7,152 nucleotides of DNA. Origin: JBEBVQ01 sp964636205 (lineage in GTDB: Bacteria > Bacteroidota > Bacteroidia > Chitinophagales > Chitinophagaceae). Position 1 is the stretch's first letter. Each line of letters begins with the position of its first letter. The stretch lies in assembly GCA_964636205.1 (NCBI GenBank), contig CAZWPF010000120.1, positions 1 through 7,152 of the forward strand, written 5' to 3'. The notes beneath the pieces are model-generated. The model was not told the origin of the DNA. It made no database searches and was given only the letters and a program-made list of their open reading frames with translations. The translations under genes were made by a program, and so were the position numbers. Shown here in pieces: positions 6,083-7,152 of this stretch.

Positions 6083-7152
6083 ATGTTGATGAAGCATTGC
6101 ATTAAAACTCTGTCATTTTTTATAATCCTGTTGATATCGCTGAGCTCCAAAGCTCAGGTGGATACATTGTTCTGGTTTGCTGCACCAGAGGTGTCTCATT
6201 CTATCAGCGCCGGTGTCCTAGACCGCCCTATATATTTACGCCTTACAACTTATGCACAACCAGCAACGGTGACGATAAGTCAGCCCGCAGCCGGAGGCAT
6301 GCCTACTCAAACCGTTAATATCGCAGCAAATAGTACCCAAAGTGTTGACCTGACACCTTGGATTGATTTTATCGAATGTAAACCTGCTAATACTATTCTA
6401 AACTATGGAATTAAAATTACCTCCACTGCTCAGATATCAGCATATTATGACGTAGTAAGCGGAGGCGGACTGAATGCAAAAAATAATCCAGAAGCTTTTG
6501 GATTAAAGGGCATGAATGGTTTAGGGACAGATTTTCTTATCCCTTCTCAGAATTATCTCAGTAATGATGCAAATGTTGCTTATAGTCCAACTCCCTATAA
6601 TTCTTTTGATATTGTCGCTACCGAGAATAACACAACGGTAACTATAACGCCATCTGCAAACATCGTAGGCCATATTGCCGGAAGTACATTTTCAATTGTT
6701 TTAAACGCTGGACAAACATGGTCGGGAACCGCGACTTCTTATCTCGCTACACAACATTTACACGGATCAAGAGTTTCAGCTGATAAGCCAATAGCGGTCA
6801 CCATAAAGGACGATTTATTGGTGGGAGCTCCATATGGTGGATGCGCAGACCTGGCAGGAGATCAAATTGTCCCAGTTAATTTATTGGGAACCGAATACAT
6901 TGCTATGCGGGGCCGGTTACCTAGCCCATTCGATCAGGTTTTTATAACAGCGTCGCAGAACGGAACAACTATTACACATAATGGCGTAATTGTAGCAACC
7001 ATTAATGCAGGCGCTACATATCAATTGCAAGTCGCGACCCCATCATCATACATCCAAACAAATCATCCGGTTTCAGTTTGGCAATTAAGCGGAATCGGTT
7101 GCGAAGTAGGAGCATGTCAATTACCCCAAATAGAATGTACTGGTAGCTCCTC
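6083..7152 (+). CDS. Secreted IgGFc-binding-type domain protein, 5' part (runs off the window)
   Basis: An open frame without stop continues to the window end, giving 356 codons. A signal peptide is clear: a lysine-containing start, a hydrophobic core SFFIILLISL and a likely cleavage at SSKA before Q25. The remainder is a beta-rich extracellular region. Its pattern matches the IgGFc-binding protein N-terminal family: GTDFLIPSQNY near 148-158, SFDIVATENNTTVTITP (174-190), HGSRVSADKPIAVT (227-240), then GGCADLAGDQIVPVNLLGTE (252-271) and NGTTITHNG (293-301). In Bacteroidota this module is common in large T9SS-exported or gliding-associated adhesins; whether this one has a sorting domain lies beyond the window. 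Binding of immunoglobulin is not implied. A second in-frame ATG at 6089 (MKHCIK) is an equally plausible start, and neither has a Shine-Dalgarno. It is 77 bases after the previous stop codon, on the same strand. Confidence 0.85.
   Translation, partial: MLMKHCIKTLSFFIILLISLSSKAQVDTLFWFAAPEVSHSISAGVLDRPIYLRLTTYAQPATVTISQPAAGGMPTQTVNIAANSTQSVDLTPWIDFIECKPANTILNYGIKITSTAQISAYYDVVSGGGLNAKNNPEAFGLKGMNGLGTDFLIPSQNYLSNDANVAYSPTPYNSFDIVATENNTTVTITPSANIVGHIAGSTFSIVLNAGQTWSGTATSYLATQHLHGSRVSADKPIAVTIKDDLLVGAPYGGCADLAGDQIVPVNLLGTEYIAMRGRLPSPFDQVFITASQNGTTITHNGVIVATINAGATYQLQVATPSSYIQTNHPVSVWQLSGIGCEVGACQLPQIECTGSS

Overview
The window looks like a chromosomal segment from a Bacteroidota bacterium, most plausibly a Chitinophagaceae-like member. 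The evidence is a type IX secretion (T9SS) C-terminal sorting domain with a YPNP motif, signal peptides ending in A-Q, and large secreted proteins built of NHL and Ig-like repeats. An IgGFc-binding-type adhesin domain, a periplasmic-TPR sensor kinase, starts without clear Shine-Dalgarno sequences and a TAnnTTTG promoter-like element point the same way. The family assignments come from reading the protein sequences, not from a database search.

Layout. Bases 1-236 are non-coding. They hold a convincing rho-independent terminator on the minus strand (22-52) and, between it and the response regulator, a GC-rich stretch with two adjacent perfect hairpins. Bases 237-2920 are a two-gene minus-strand operon, with the kinase transcribed first. 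It encodes a TPR/transmembrane/HisKA_3 sensor histidine kinase, then, 2 bases after its stop, a NarL/LuxR-type response regulator. Bases 2921-3193 are a divergent intergenic region with promoter-like and inverted-repeat elements. Bases 3194-6005 are one large plus-strand gene for a secreted NHL-propeller/Ig-repeat protein with a T9SS sorting domain. It is interrupted by a 10-N assembly gap (3799-3808) that makes it look frameshifted. Bases 6006-6082 contain a palindrome over the stop codon and a terminator-like hairpin. From 6083 to the window end is the 5' part of a second secreted protein, of the IgGFc-binding N-terminal type, cut off by the window edge.

How the genes may work together. The kinase and regulator form a complete two-component pair: an N-terminal region predicted to be periplasmic, a cytoplasmic dimerisation/ATPase core, and a receiver plus helix-turn-helix output. 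The two plus-strand genes encode surface or extracellular proteins likely exported by the T9SS. Divergent regulation of these genes by the two-component pair is possible from position alone, but nothing in the sequence proves it.

The most useful observations concern the large gene. Its NHL repeats have a regular 159-base period, which predicts that about 117 bases (39 residues) are missing at the N gap. The propeller also appears to be inserted inside an Ig-like domain whose two halves lie on either side of it. I found no CRISPR array, RNA gene, mobile element or clearly new system.
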